From contig OY804579.1 of assembly GCA_963680875.1 (NCBI GenBank), positions 82,511,095 through 82,575,094 on the forward strand: a stretch of DNA of 64,000 nt. The letters run 5' to 3'. Below, in pieces: positions 51,501-64,000 of this stretch. Origin of the DNA: Bathymodiolus brooksi. Taxonomy: Eukaryota > Mollusca > Bivalvia > Mytilida > Modiolidae. The notes under the pieces are model-generated. The model saw only the letters and a program-made list of their open reading frames with translations. It did no database searches and was not told the origin of the DNA. The position numbers and the translations under genes were made by a program. Each line of letters begins with the position of its first letter. The first letter of the stretch is position 1.

Positions 51501-53925
51501 TATAATATCAATTGATAATAATATCTATTACGAAAACAACGACAAAACAATGATCAGAGAAAATTACAGAAACAACAATGGAAACTGACAACACATCAGT
51601 GAAATATAAAATCTAACACATAATACAATCAGTCAAGACTATGTACGCAATTACGCTCGTCCGTAATATATTTATTCTAATAATTGTTGATAGCATTGCT
51701 TTGATTAAATTGCAGTTTCTACTACTAGAAACATGTATTATGTCTATATTTCAAATATAATTCATTTTGGATGCACATTTTTATTGATTTAAACATATTT
51801 TATTGATAAATAACATATATACTTTTGCTTCATAATACAATAAAACATAGGATTCAAAAACAACTTTAACGCTTATATTAATCCGTTTCCTATTACATTT
51901 TTATTAAAACGTTTCAATGTCATAACGATTTCTACAAAAACAAATATATGAAACTACTCCCACGAATTACAGGAACTGGATACTCAACGTCATACATGTC
52001 AGAATGATGGATATAATGTTAATAACAGTAACAGTGTATAATACTGTCTACCTGTCATTCCTACAGCTATATAAGTGCAGTCACATGAGCACCACATTTT
52101 CAAATTAGATTTCTGTATTGTACCTAGCCATGAGGAAATTAGCTTTATGTATTATGCTGCCGAATTTTTTAACTTTGTCTACTACATGTATATTGTTAAC
52201 AATTTGCTAAAACTAACAGTTATTTATATTCCGATTGTCAATACGTATAAACCTTAAGTAAAAGTACTTACTCGGTCCCGAACAGAGAAATGGGTAGCGT
52301 CTAGAACAGTCTTCCAGTGTGTACCTGCCCTCTGTTGACATTGCCAAACAATATTCGTCTCCAGAAGGTGTTCCTGAAAAATATTGTTTACGATTCCATT
52401 GTTAATTAATCTTGCTTAATATAGAATAATTAATTCATACGGAATCTGGTGTAGCATTTGCACCATTCGTATTAACAACAACAAAATTAAAATGCTACTT
52501 ATTTTTCTCATGACATGGTAAGGAAGGGATCATGAGTATCAATTGGTTGCTTCAATTAATATTGTAGTCTGACAGTATATGAATTTGAAACATGTTCTAT
52601 GCTATATGCTTTTGAAACTTTCAGTAGAATTGTCGTGAATATTGACAAGACATGATACCTTTTTCGGAGCTCATATTCTTTCGTCGCTTATATACTCACC
52701 CAACTTTATACATGAATTGGTTTAGTTGCATTTGTTCTTGAATAAAACCACTGTATACGCGCATTTCGTATAACTTTGTATAGCTTAACCAATAATCTAC
52801 TCAACCAGTTATTATAGATTGTGAGATTGAAGTCCACTATTGAAAACCGCATGATATCAAGAGGGGTAGCACTAGTGGAGCAGAAATTACTTTCGCATCA
52901 GTAGCACCCGAGGTTTTCGTTGGGCTTGTGTTGCAATGTGTAAGCTTCGCCTCTTCAGTAAATGCCCCCATTCCTTTTTTCTGTTTACCATGGTTTTGCA
53001 GTTTTTTGTTGATCCTTTTGATTTTTTCTAAACAATTTAAGTAAACGGTAAACTCATATGGGACATCGTGGCCGCGATCATATGGTAGTTACATTTACAT
53101 CTACCTTTTGGACTCGGAGTTTATCATCACTGAAGATGCAGTCGATCCTCCTCTATTGTGATGTGTATTCGATACAACTTTGGTCAGGCATTTGTGACAG
53201 TTTATTTGTTTACTCCTAGTCCTGTCGTTTCACGATAAAAATGACGTTAAACACCAAAAGCCACCAAACTAAAACTGGGGACCATTGAATTCATCTACGA
53301 ACATTCCATAAAGAAAATGTTTGATATATAATATTTACCTTTCGTGATGTATTTATGTGTTCTAAACATTGGTGTCCAATAACGAGCAGCAATGTTTCCG
53401 CTTCCTACATAGTTTTTCTCAAACAATACTGATTCGTCATTATAATAACACAGCTCTTGATACGAATTCCATGACCTAGGTCTGGGATGATCTGAAAGAA
53501 GAACAAACAATCACTTAAACTAGCAACAGTGACATTATTTCCCTTGATTTTAAAAATATGCAATATATTGACACCTTTGAGATCAATGAAATATCTAAGA
53601 CGCGAGTTTGGGCTCTGAAAACTAGCTTAACCCCCCCCCCCCCCCCCTCCCATTTTTATTTGAAGTGCCTGTATGTTTGTGCTAGGGTATTAATTTGTCC
53701 CCTTTCTACGATTTCTCCATTGTATTTTGGAACTGTTTCATCTGTGTCGTATTCTAGTTTTTCATATTGTTGATAAATAGAAAAGTGAACAGTGGTTATT
53801 GTTATATATCTTTATTGTTCATGCTTCCTGGTAACCTTTGTTGATACAACAGTATGCATATAACAACTTAAAGCACATCGATACACAATACCAAACATCT
53901 ATGTACAATATTGATTGATTGATTG

Positions 53926-53982
<57 letters not shown>

Positions 53983-56900
53983 CTGAATTTCAGAATATTA
54001 TAATTGTTTTAATTTTTGTTATCTATGAAAGTCTTCCTTTTTTCATTGCAATAGTCACATTTTAATGGATAATGGAACTCATCTCCATGATCTTCTGTGC
54101 TATGCTCCGGGAGAGTGAATAGTTCCAGTACCACTAGTGGTACGCGTCATGTTATTATTGTAGAAAGTTTAATATACTTACATGATGTATTGCTACAAGC
54201 AAAGTTGAATTCCTCGTTACAGTCATTTACTCTATAGTCATTAAAGAAGGATTTTTCGTAATAAACCGATGCACACTCATCTTCAAGAAAAAGGTTGTCA
54301 GCTTTAATATCTTCTGCAAATAAAATTTTAAATTTCGAATGGAAAATACATCTGAACGATAACATATTACTACCTTGCGAATCCTTCAACATTGTTCTAA
54401 GCTAATTTAGTTCAACATGTATTTTTTGTTGTTTTCTGTTGTTTTATACCAAACATTTCCAAGTCTCTCAACTATGAACAACTGATCTGGTAAGCTTCAT
54501 ACCGATGACTGAAAAGTCGTAATATGTTGTTGAAAAATATTTTATAGCTATAATATCTAATTTTGTCAAACGATTTTTTGGAAAATTTCAACTGAAAATA
54601 ATACATTTGTATATGAACGTTATAATTGACATTTAGCAAACTTTTAATTCCAGTTTTAAACTTGTGTGTGTGTGTAATTAGCATGTTTTCTTTTTTCGAT
54701 TTTATATTTTCATATCTTTTAATGCTTTGGCTTTGATTGGTTTGGTTTTATGGTGTCTAACGCCACATTCAACAATATTTCAGCTATATTGTGGAGGTCA
54801 GTTGTATTGATGGAGGAAACCGGAGGACCCGGAGAAAGCCACTGACCTGTCACAAGTCACTGACAAGCTTTATCACATAATGTGGTACACCTCTCCCTGA
54901 TCGAGATTCCAACTCACAACATCAGTGGTGATAGGTACTGATTGCACAGGTAGTTAATTGCATATCCAATTACTATACGATCACGGCCATGACGGTCCCT
55001 TTTGGCTTTGAAACAGCTAGGTATTGACTACTGTTGACTAGGTATGAGAGTATTAATTACATTGAAACGTTACTTTATAAAAACATAGATATCAAATTTA
55101 GCGCGCACGACGCGTTTCTGGAATAGCCTTCATCAAGTACGCCCAACACTAAAATATTTGAAAGCAAATTAATTCAAAAGTCTTATCTTATGTTGTATTC
55201 CGGAAGGGACACAATCTGTCAGTAATTTAATACATAATGCATCCGTCTAAGCAAACGTTAGAGAAAACTGAAGAGGCTATCAAGAAAGGACAATTCAGAG
55301 ATACCGGCAACTTTTGGCACACAAGACACAGGACGAAAACAAATTAAAAAAAAACACAAAATGCTTAAAGATGAGCAACAAGAACCACACCAAGCACATG
55401 GGGTGAACACAGAGGCTCGCGAAAGGTAAGCAATGCTGGAAATCAGAGCCTGGGTCAATGTCAGGTCAATATAAAACTGTACTAGCTGCTCTTCAGATAA
55501 ATACATATCACGTAGAAGAAAAGGTAAGGACTAGAAGGACTACGGAATCAGAATAATATGTACGTCTGTGGAATGTTACTTCAAAGAACTAGAACACTAC
55601 AATTCAAATCACAGGTGTTGTACAATTTGACAGGAACTGCTGGTTTCTAAATAACAAAACTGGCCTTTTATTTCCACATTAATCCAAATGATTTCATATC
55701 AAATTAGTAAGGAGTAAGTGTAATACATTAAATAATTTCTGGAAGAAGAATTAATTAGTAACTTTATTAGTAAAACATATGAAGCTGACACAATCCATAC
55801 CGTTGATCAGTTTGAAAACCATCGATGATTTTCCGGAACTGCAAAGACTTTCGTTTCTTTCTCCACATTTATTTCTACAATCACTCCTTCCTCCAAGTGG
55901 TACTGGAGTAGTGGAACAGCGACATTCTGTGTCCTAAAATTTAATCAACACTTTTTTATGTTAATTTACTAGCATGTTCTAGTAAACACCCAAATAAAAT
56001 ATATCTGGTTTCTTTTTTTAATTACATTTTTTAACAACATGAATGTGTTCATGACATTTGCATTTATTTCGTTTTTGTTTTGCTTTGTTTAGATTTTCTT
56101 TGGTTTTTATTATTATTATATTAAGTTTTTTATGTTCTTTTAATGCTGTTTGGTTTGGCTTGTTGTTTGTTTTGTTTTCTTTTTTTTTTGTTGATTTGTT
56201 TTGTTTGTTTGTTTGTTTGTTTGTTTTTTTTAATTGTTTTGTGTGTGTGTGTGTGTGTTTTTTCGTTGTTGCTTTGTTTGTTGTTGTAGGCTTCACCAAT
56301 GAAATCTAAAGCGCACACGTTTCTGTAGATGTAAGTGAACTGGTTCGTCTGCATTTTTCAAGAAAACGAACAAACTGCATGTCTTTAACATTACTTATTG
56401 TAAATGGTCAGTTTGTCTTAACTTGATCCTAATTTAACTCATAACTTATTTCCTTAACTAATTTGGCAGTCTTCATTTTGATACAATTATATTTGCGATG
56501 TAACTCTAATCTTTTTTAATGTTAAAGGCTCAATAAGTTGACACTTATGTCGTTCTTTGGGCATCATCGCTTTGATTTATAACCGCTATACTAGACAAAT
56601 ACTGACAACCGAATGTCGATTAAAGTACCAAGCAACAGAGACGAACAAAATACAAAAAAGGTAAAGATTATGACGGTCTATAAAATAATTATCTGATTGT
56701 ATTGGAATAGATGTTGTTAAATATCCCTGTATTTCTTATTTATTTCAGCTCCCTCAGATATAAAGTTTGTCAGTGACTTGCGACAGATCGATGGTTTTCT
56801 CCGGGTACTTCGGTTTCATCCACTAATAAAATTGACTGCCACGATACAGCTGAAATATTGTTGAAAGTGGTGTTAAGCATCAATCCCCACCTCACCTCCG

Positions 56901-59546
56901 TCATTAATTAAAGAATAATCTTTCTGCAACATTCTACTTATAGAAATACCGTGCAATGATATCTTCCTCTATCATTGTTTATATAGGTTGATTTGATACC
57001 TGTATAAGAAAGTATTGGCTTTGTGAATTTTCTGAACATTTCATTAAACACTCCTTTACGGATAGCTTATTTCCACCATTTTCTGAAGATTTCGATATAA
57101 ACCCGTCACCACATCCTAAAATGAAAAGAAACATATATAAAATTATAGCCTACATATGTTTCCAGGTTTCACGGACACGAAAGATAAATGTTAGGGTTGA
57201 GTGTAACACTAATATTTCAATGTTCATTTCTTCACAAAACCTTTCTTTTCACTATTTCTGCTTCAAAGGAACATACCTGCATTACCGCATCATTTCACTA
57301 AGACGCGAGATTTACACGACGAGTGTCACTAGTGGAGCAGGAACTGCTTACCCTTCTGGAGCACCTGAGTTCACCCCCAGTTTTTAGTGGGGTTCGTGTT
57401 ACTCTATCTTTAGTTTTATATGTATGTTTTGTAGATCGTTGTTTGTCCTTTTGTACTTTTTCTTTTGACATTGTGTTGTCTGTTCTTTTTCGATATACGA
57501 TTCTGATTATTCCTTTGGTATCTTCAAACTCTTCTTAGACCCAAAAAATTAGTTTAGCACCCCTTCCCCTCCCATTTTTATTTGAAGTGCAAGTACCAAG
57601 CTCGGAGAGTGATTATTGTTTGCTTATTTGTTTGATGGAGCTTAACGCCGCTTTCAACAATATTGCAGTTATATTGTGGCGGTCAGTTTTATTGGTGGAG
57701 GAAACCGGAGGACCCGGAGAAAACTACTGACCTGTCGCAAGTCACTGACAAACCTTAATACATAATGTTGTACACCTTGCCCTGATCGCGATTCGAACTC
57801 ACAACATCAGTGGTGATAGGCACTAATTGTATAGCTGGTTGTAAATCCAACAACCATACAACAACACGGCCACGACCACCCCGGAGAGTAAGCGTTCATA
57901 TATTTATGTAAAATTAATGGTAAAATTCATTTAAGAATCGATACCAACTATACACAAGTTTAGTTTATTAATATGATATAAGACAAGTACTTCAAGTCTA
58001 AAGTGCACTTGTAAGTTGATATCCTTCCAAGGATTACCCATGAAAGCATTTCCGCTTATTTCCAATGAAAATGTGTATATCACTTGAATTGAATGAATGA
58101 TAATAGGAAGCATGGCATAAATTGAATTGATATTAAAAGATACACATTTACTTATTTTTTAAATGTTGATTTACTGTAGCTTTGAATGCGTTGTGGGAAT
58201 TTTTTGCTTTTATGCTATTTTTGAAACCTCAGATTTAAATCGACTTGATCCAGTGTAATAAAAACGTAGATATCAAACTTAGTCCGCACGACGCGTTTCT
58301 GGAATAACGTTCATCTGGTACGCTCAAAACCAAAAGATTGGAAAGCCAAATAATTTTGGGAGCAATAAAACCAAAAAATACAAATAATGTAAAGAATGTA
58401 AGAAAACTGACGATCAACATCACATTTGACCAGGCGAGTTAGAATGTAAGGAAAATTTGAAGGTACCAAAGGGGTAACCTGAAACCGTAAATCGAAGGAG
58501 GACAGACAATAATACAATGACCAAAAGAAAAAGTGCAAAAGGACAAAAGGACTAACAACAATCTACAAAACATTACACAGAAAACTAAAGATTGATCAAC
58601 ACCAAACCCACTAAAAACAGGGGGTGAGCTCAGGTAGATAAGGGTAAGCAGTTCCTGCTCCACGTGTGGCACACGTCGTGTTGTTGTAGTAACAAATCCG
58701 GTGATAAGTAAGTAATTTCTATTTTTCTCGAAGTATTGCGTGGTTAACGTTCTGGAAGAGAACCATGCTCTTTTCTTAGTATAATAACTGATGGAATAAT
58801 AAAAGCATTTACACCGAGCTCTGGGAACATGCATAGGAAACATAGATAACATCATAAAACGACTAACCTACAAATGCGGACCAAGGAGAAAACTTCACTC
58901 TTGTGCCGGTCCAAACTTTCTGTATGTCATATGATTCTGATATATTATAAACTTCCTCGTTGTCTATGTCATCTTTGAAAGGAAGTAAGCAAGAATTAGC
59001 GGCATCACTCCATGATTTCTCAGGAATTCCATAGAAGATTGAACCTTAAAAACATATTTACTATTCAACTATGATATATTAACACAACATTATTCAACTA
59101 TGGTATATTGGCACAACTATACTCAATTTAGGTATATTCACACAACTATTTTCAATTATGGTATATTGGCATAAGTTTGGTTTAATGTGCTTAACGCCAC
59201 TCTCAACAATATTTCCATTATATCGTGGCGGAGGAAACCAGAGTATCCAGAGAAAAATCACTGACAAACTTTATTACATAATGTTGTATGGAGTACACAT
59301 CGCCATGAACTGGGTTCGAACTCAAATACGACGGCCCCTATGGTATATCAACACAACAATATTCAACTGTCATATATTAGCACAACTATATTCAACTATA
59401 GTACATTAACACAACTAATTATAAATAAAACAAAAATATAAAAATACGTTGCCATGCAGATTAATCCTAAGTATGTGTAATGGGAATTACTTACCAGTAA
59501 AACAAATCAAAAGAGTGAAAATATAAAACCGTAATACCGCAGACAT
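46513..59546 (-). CDS. Gene copy C: intact CTLD-WSC-CTLD receptor
   Basis: Exons: 59546-59495, 59044-58868, 57115-57000, 55933-55801, 54313-54182, 53491-53339, 52373-52272, 48715-48571 and 46777-46513, the same nine lengths as copy A (1275 nt, 424 residues). The TM exon is identical to copy A. Against A I count 14 amino-acid replacements and no silent substitutions in the whole coding sequence. Eight fall in exon 6, two each in exons 2 and 3, one in exon 7 and one in the tail (YHVL to YHVP). All CTLD and WSC cysteines are kept, so the changes are surface-type replacements in a stable scaffold. It is predicted to be a functional membrane receptor with the same tail motifs as copy A. Confidence 0.78.
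48478..48541. repeat. (TGAT)n microsatellite, unit C
   Basis: About 16 repeats at the same unit position. Confidence 0.9.
48571..48715 (-). CDS. Copy C exon 8: transmembrane segment
   Basis: 145 nt, identical to copy A, including the two short segments missing from copy B. Confidence 0.7.
49651..49691 (-). ncRNA. Hammerhead-like motif, unit C
   Basis: Same sequence as the unit A motif. Confidence 0.45.
49778..50475 (-). mobile_element. Penelope-like GIY-YIG fragment, unit C
   Basis: Same element, with 154 codons open (49860-50324). It keeps the upstream TAG of unit A and a frameshift just after the VALEK residues. Confidence 0.8.
52272..52373 (-). CDS. Copy C exon 7: CTLD2 C half
   Basis: 102 nt. 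One replacement (R259G) relative to A. Cysteines and splice sites are intact. Confidence 0.8.
53339..53491 (-). CDS. Copy C exon 6: highly diverged CTLD2 N half
   Basis: 153 nt. The first 76 nt hold seven substitutions relative to A, all replacements (Q205H, S207R, K209R, T213S, H219Y, D220Y, G224E), plus the junction codon F to Y. The second half of the exon is identical to A. Cys218 and the RYWTP core are unchanged. Confidence 0.82.
54182..54313 (-). CDS. Copy C exon 5: CTLD1 C half
   Basis: 132 nt, identical to copy A. Confidence 0.8.
55801..55933 (-). CDS. Copy C exon 4: WSC second half
   Basis: 133 nt, identical to copy A. Donor ACG|GTATGG. Confidence 0.74.
57000..57115 (-). CDS. Copy C exon 3: WSC first half
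   Basis: 116 nt. Two replacements relative to A (S79G, and D105E in the SDNSQ stretch). Splice sites are intact. Confidence 0.74.
58868..59044 (-). CDS. Copy C exon 2: CTLD1 N half
   Basis: 177 nt. Replacements D34N and F37L relative to copy A. Position 34 is D, E and N in A, B and C respectively. Confidence 0.8.
59495..59546 (-). CDS. Copy C exon 1: signal peptide
   Basis: Same sequence as copy A exon 1; donor G|GTAAGT. Confidence 0.8.
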
Positions 59547-60445
59547 TTTACTGTATTAAATATCAATATGAATTAAAATGCAAACCTCAAATATTTCCTC
59601 ATTGTTTTACACAAGCACAGGAAACAAATAGATAAAGCTATATATGGTATGTGTAAGGATCTTCGTATATCTGTTGTTCAGTGATACCATCTATTTAAGC
59701 TAAAGTCATCTATGAAAATGTTTTATTGTAGTAAAAATGAAGTGTAATGAAAACATTAATCCTGCACTAGTTCTATTTGAGCAGTCAATATGCTTTTTTT
59801 TTATTTATACCGTCACTGACTAGAATTTTATTTTCTCGTACCTGCTTCATGCTGAGCGACGGGAAGAAACGGTAGCAGTATAAGCCCGGACGTGATAGAA
59901 GATACCATTGAAACATATTAGAATGACGCTTGACTCTCTGGTTTTATGCAGACAATGAGGCAGTTGTTTTTTGGGCAGTTTGATATTGCAGAATAAACAC
60001 AATATACATATATTGTCGGTTAATATAAAATGTATTTTCACTCGCTGCAAAACGGGACAGAAAAGCTCGACAGAGGTTGGCTTTTCTTCCTGTTTCTAAA
60101 GCTCGCACAAATAAAATTTATATTTGCCGACAAGGCATTATATTGTCTATATAACTCATATTCAGTGCGCGAGACGCATTTCTGAAATAGATTTCATGCG
60201 GTCAAAGCCAACTATTAGAACCTTGGTTCTTTGGATCAAATTTGAACTATACACCGACTTTGTTAACGAATATTTCAAGACGGGTGTCATACATGGATAA
60301 GGAGAAAGTAACCAATCCGAAGCACCTCATCTTGCATGTTTGTGGGAATTCACGTTGCCCCATCATTTGGTGTGTTATTTATTTTTACTTCAATTACACT
60401 GGTGTCAATTTATTTATAGGGATTTTGATTTTTCTTATACTGTTA

Positions 60446-60808
60446 ACCGCATCGGTGGTGTAATGGTTAGCGTGCTCGCCTTGAGTGCTGTAGATCGTGG
60501 GTTCGAGCCCCGATCGGGTCACACCAGAGATTATGATTATGAAATTTATATCTGTTGCTTCTTCTCTAAGCACGCAGTATTAAGGAAAAAAGAGTAAAGA
60601 CTGGTTTACTAGGATTCAGGAGTAGTGCGACATGTCTATCCCCGGACTGGTGTTTCAGTGAACTAGCTTATAAAAATCCAACTTAGCGTGTTGCTCTAGA
60701 ACACAGTGGACCTCATCATCATTTTATTGAAAATTAACTTGTCGCCATGATATAGCTGGACAACTACACAGTTGGCGTTAATCAGCAATCACTCACTCAA
60801 TCACTCTT
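60446..60808 (+). repeat. tRNA-derived SINE, family 1, unit D
   Basis: Same element, with a 6-bp ATTATG duplication after the head. Confidence 0.68.
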
Positions 60809-62100
60809 TTACTGTTCTCTAAGTAGTATCTTACCAGAATGTGATATTAGTACTGTTTCTCCAATTAATATTTTACTTCATGCTTTGAATATGGCTAGCA
60901 ATAATTTTGCCTTTGCTTTGTATTCACATTTATTCTGAAGACAAGGTATAGGTAGCACGACAGTATTGATTTTTGTAGTCGATGATTTTTTAAATTTTAC
61001 TACTTTAAAAAATAACAGAATATAGTAACATATATTACCGAAGAACTTTTATTTATTTTTTCCAAAAATAACACACTGATGACCAATCATTCTGAGCTAT
61101 TTGTTATAACATGCGATTCCTCTATGTTAATTTTCATTTTCAAGTGTAGATAATGAAAAAAATCCATTCACAAAAATCATTATTATTTTTTTATTTGGCA
61201 TTGTATCAAAAATATTTTCCAACTTGATATATTATCCAATCAGTAAACCTTCCATGTTCACCGAATGTGGGGCGCACACAATTTCTGATGTATTCACGAT
61301 CACTTATTACTACCGTGATGCCTTTCCATTTATATATAGCCACATTCAAACAGCAAATGCATAATGAGTATGTATCTCTGTTGGTACGATATTCAAGAGA
61401 TTCCTATCATGGTGTCCTTCATAGAGGATTGCTGCTACCCAAGCGGGGGGTACTTAAGGTACAAATGGTTACGGTGGTGATGTAATAGTTTGTAAACCAC
61501 CTCATTCATATATTCGAAGTACAAAACTATACCCATTAATATATTTTTCAAATATTGGTGACCTCACCCGTTAGAATTGGGTACTGATGAATGTTCCCAT
61601 GGTGCAAATTTACAGAGCTGCTAAGCATGTTTCCTGGTAGCGAATAAGGGAAGCTCTCTCTCGATGGGGAGGGGTTGTCAGTTTATTGTACAAAAAGCCC
61701 GACTGTGGACCATAGTGGGTAACGTGCTGGGAGAGTGGTACGCCCCCTACACAGTAAAGACCTCCTTAATTGTACATTTCCAACAAAAAAAGTAGACCAA
61801 CTGCAGCAGCTACAAAAGAATAAATCTTTCGTTCCTATCCATCTGTCCATTATTTCTCAGTGGCAGCCGACAGCCGTTGACCCGTTTAACTCATCCTTCC
61901 CTCATTTCTATATAGTTTTCATTTAGTATTAAACTCGTTCTCGTCCTGAATATAACTGAAATACTTCCCTCTGGACGGTAAGCAATGACCAATCAATAGT
62001 TATGGAATATCTGTGTCACAAATGACAACGAATATGTTCCGTTGCTGTAACTATAATCCCGTCATTTTCTTATTCATGACTTATCACCGAGTATTTTAGT

Positions 62101-62140
62101 GCGCACGACGCGTTTCTGGAATAACCTTCATCAGGTACGC
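62101..62140 (-). ncRNA. Hammerhead-like motif, unit D
   Basis: Identical to unit A over the motif. Confidence 0.5.
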
Positions 62141-64000
62141 TCACAGTCAAAAGGTTGGAAAGATAAATAATGGAAAAAGTTGTGGGAGTAATTAAAGGGC
62201 CTAAACATGATCGCCAAGATAGACCAGTGCCACCTATGCCTGAGAGAGGAGAACCTTAGTTTTAAAAATAATTATATTATTTAGGAATTGTAAATTTCAA
62301 TAACGAATATATCTCTAATAAACCATGTCGGTGTTGAAACACTGAATACTTGGAGGATAATACCATCGGGGATCAATAGTTCACCAGCAATATAGAGTCC
62401 TGAAATCTATTTCCAATTTTCCATTATTATTTTTTTGTATTCGTTTGTTCTGTTTGCTTCTTTGTTTGTTTGTTTGTGTTTTTTCTTTGCACCTGATGTT
62501 GTATTTTATTGGTTCACTGTACAATCTAATGAAGTCAGAATATAAACGTAGATATCTGTGATAACCTTCATTAGATACGCTCAAAGTCAAGATATTGGAA
62601 AGTCAAAGGATTTTAAATGTTTTTGGGAACAAGAAAACCAAAGATAGTCGGCTAATGGTACCTGGGCCATAAGGTTACGATTAACAACCACGCATGATTT
62701 GTAAATGTCGTCTCAGTTAACAAATAGTGGACAAGGAAACGGAAGATAGGTACTACAAACCAATTAAAATACTAGTACAGTTATATCGTGATGATTGGTT
62801 TTATTTGTGGATGATGTAAGAGTATCTGGATAAAGCCACTGACCTGTTTTATCATGGGGAGGGGCGTCCCAGTCGTGATCGTATGGTAATTGGATTTACA
62901 ACTACATGTGCAATCAGTACCTATAGCCACTAAAGATATGAGTTGGAACCCCATTCATGTAGAGGTGTACTCGATGCAACATTTTTTATTTGATAAAGTT
63001 GACAGTGACTTGCGACAGGTTGGTGGTTTTCACCGGATATTCCGGTTTTCTCCACCAACAAAACTGATCGCCACGATATAACTGAAACACCATCAACCTA
63101 AAGCCTAAAGTGGAAATAGACACTATAAATGTAGTAGTGACAGTCACTAATGACATATATAGGTGACAATCCAGCCATCACAATATCAGGATACGACCTC
63201 CTTTTTTTGTCTCCAAAAGTAATGCTGATACAGGCGGGAATCCTATGTCAAAATATATATTTTTCATATTTTAGAATTTAATGGTGATGTATTTTCCGTT
63301 TTCGTCTTAATTATTTATCCATTTCGTTTATTCTAAAAACAAAGTATGTTCTTTTTACAGTAACAGTAGAGTTTGTCGTAATGCTAATAATAACTACAGA
63401 TTTTCCAGAGTGATATATTAATGAATCAATAAAACAATTAACTGAAATATTGTTAAGCGATGCTAGAACTGCATACTTTATATACTTCCCTGTTTTATCA
63501 TGAAACGTTAGCAAATCTTTATTTTTTAGTTTTTATTTTCCATTTTATCGTGGAAATATCTATTGGGATTTTCTTCCACTTTTCTGTGTGCTTTCTTCCT
63601 TTAGTCGTATTATCATACACGTATATTTTATTTGTTCTTTTCTTACTTTTTGTGTTTTCCATTTTTATTGGCCTACTTATTAAAGGAAGGCTAGACAATA
63701 CTGAGGTGTCAATCAAATATGGAAAATCCATGCAGAGAAACTGGCAACACAGGGTACACAAGACGAAGACAAACGAAACAAAAAATACAACACAATATGT
63801 GTTGGACACCACTATATGCAAACGAACACAAAATACTTAAATAAGACACGAGGCGTCCTATAAACAATTGGCTATAAATAACTGGAGGTAAAGACGATTA
63901 TGCATCCACCTAAATAAAAGAAGTCCAGAACATTTTGGCAAGATTAAAGATCATTATAACAAACGATCTGATTCATCATAAACGGAAACATGTTTGAAAT

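Larger units (their letters stand above)
41294..60108. repeat. Tandem unit C
   Basis: 18,815 bp from its AAATAAAATT start to the same sequence in unit D. Contains intact gene copy C. Shares small variants with unit D (for example CAGTAACAGTAG at 44,520 and 63,358) that unit A lacks. Confidence 0.88.
60109..64000. repeat. Tandem unit D, truncated by the window end
   Basis: Matches the first 3.9 kb of units A and C almost base for base. It contains only spacer: its gene copy, if present, would begin beyond 64,000. This shows the array continues. Confidence 0.85.

Overview
This is AT-rich animal nuclear DNA. It has interrupted genes with GT-AG introns, tRNA-derived SINEs, Penelope-like retroelement debris, simple-sequence tracts and no bacterial-style ORFs. 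The SINE tails (variants of a 'GTTGAAAGTGGCGTTAAAC' end and a 'CACTCACTCAATCACTC' end), the 'GTGGAGCAGGAACTGCTTACC' repeat and the C-type lectin/WSC genes point to a mollusc, bivalve or vetigastropod. I cannot name the species.

The window is a head-to-tail tandem array. Unit A covers about 1-18,930. A decayed, gene-deleted relic covers about 18,930-22,107. Unit B covers about 22,108-41,293, unit C 41,294-60,108 (18.8 kb), and the start of unit D 60,109-64,000. Units are a few per cent diverged and differ by small indels, one SINE insertion and some local rearrangements.

Each complete unit carries one minus-strand gene that no single ORF reveals. I assembled it from nine exons: copy A 18332..5231, copy B 40716..27499, copy C 59546..46513. 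Every junction is GT-AG, all intron phases match, and copies A and C total 1275 nt (424 codons plus stop). The predicted protein is a type I membrane receptor. In order it has a signal peptide, the N-terminal half of a C-type lectin-like domain (CTLD), an eight-cysteine WSC-type domain on two exons, the C-terminal half of that CTLD, a second complete CTLD, a transmembrane helix, and a cytoplasmic tail with five tyrosine motifs resembling ITIM, ITSM and loose ITAM signals. This looks like a small, recently expanded family of putative immune-type lectin receptors.

Three things stand out. Copies A and C differ by 14 nonsynonymous and, by my count, no synonymous substitutions, seven of them packed into the first half of one CTLD exon. 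The last two tyrosine motifs of the tail are a unit of a roughly 75-bp minisatellite that runs on past the stop codon. Copy B has a net 22-nt loss in the transmembrane exon, which predicts a soluble or broken product.

The rest is introns and spacers. They are filled with SINEs, Penelope-like fragments (GIY-YIG endonuclease, reverse-transcriptase tail), hammerhead-ribozyme-like motifs, a TIR MITE and microsatellites. The 18.9-22.1 kb relic keeps an orphan first exon and a roughly 600-bp single-copy island with promoter-like motifs.
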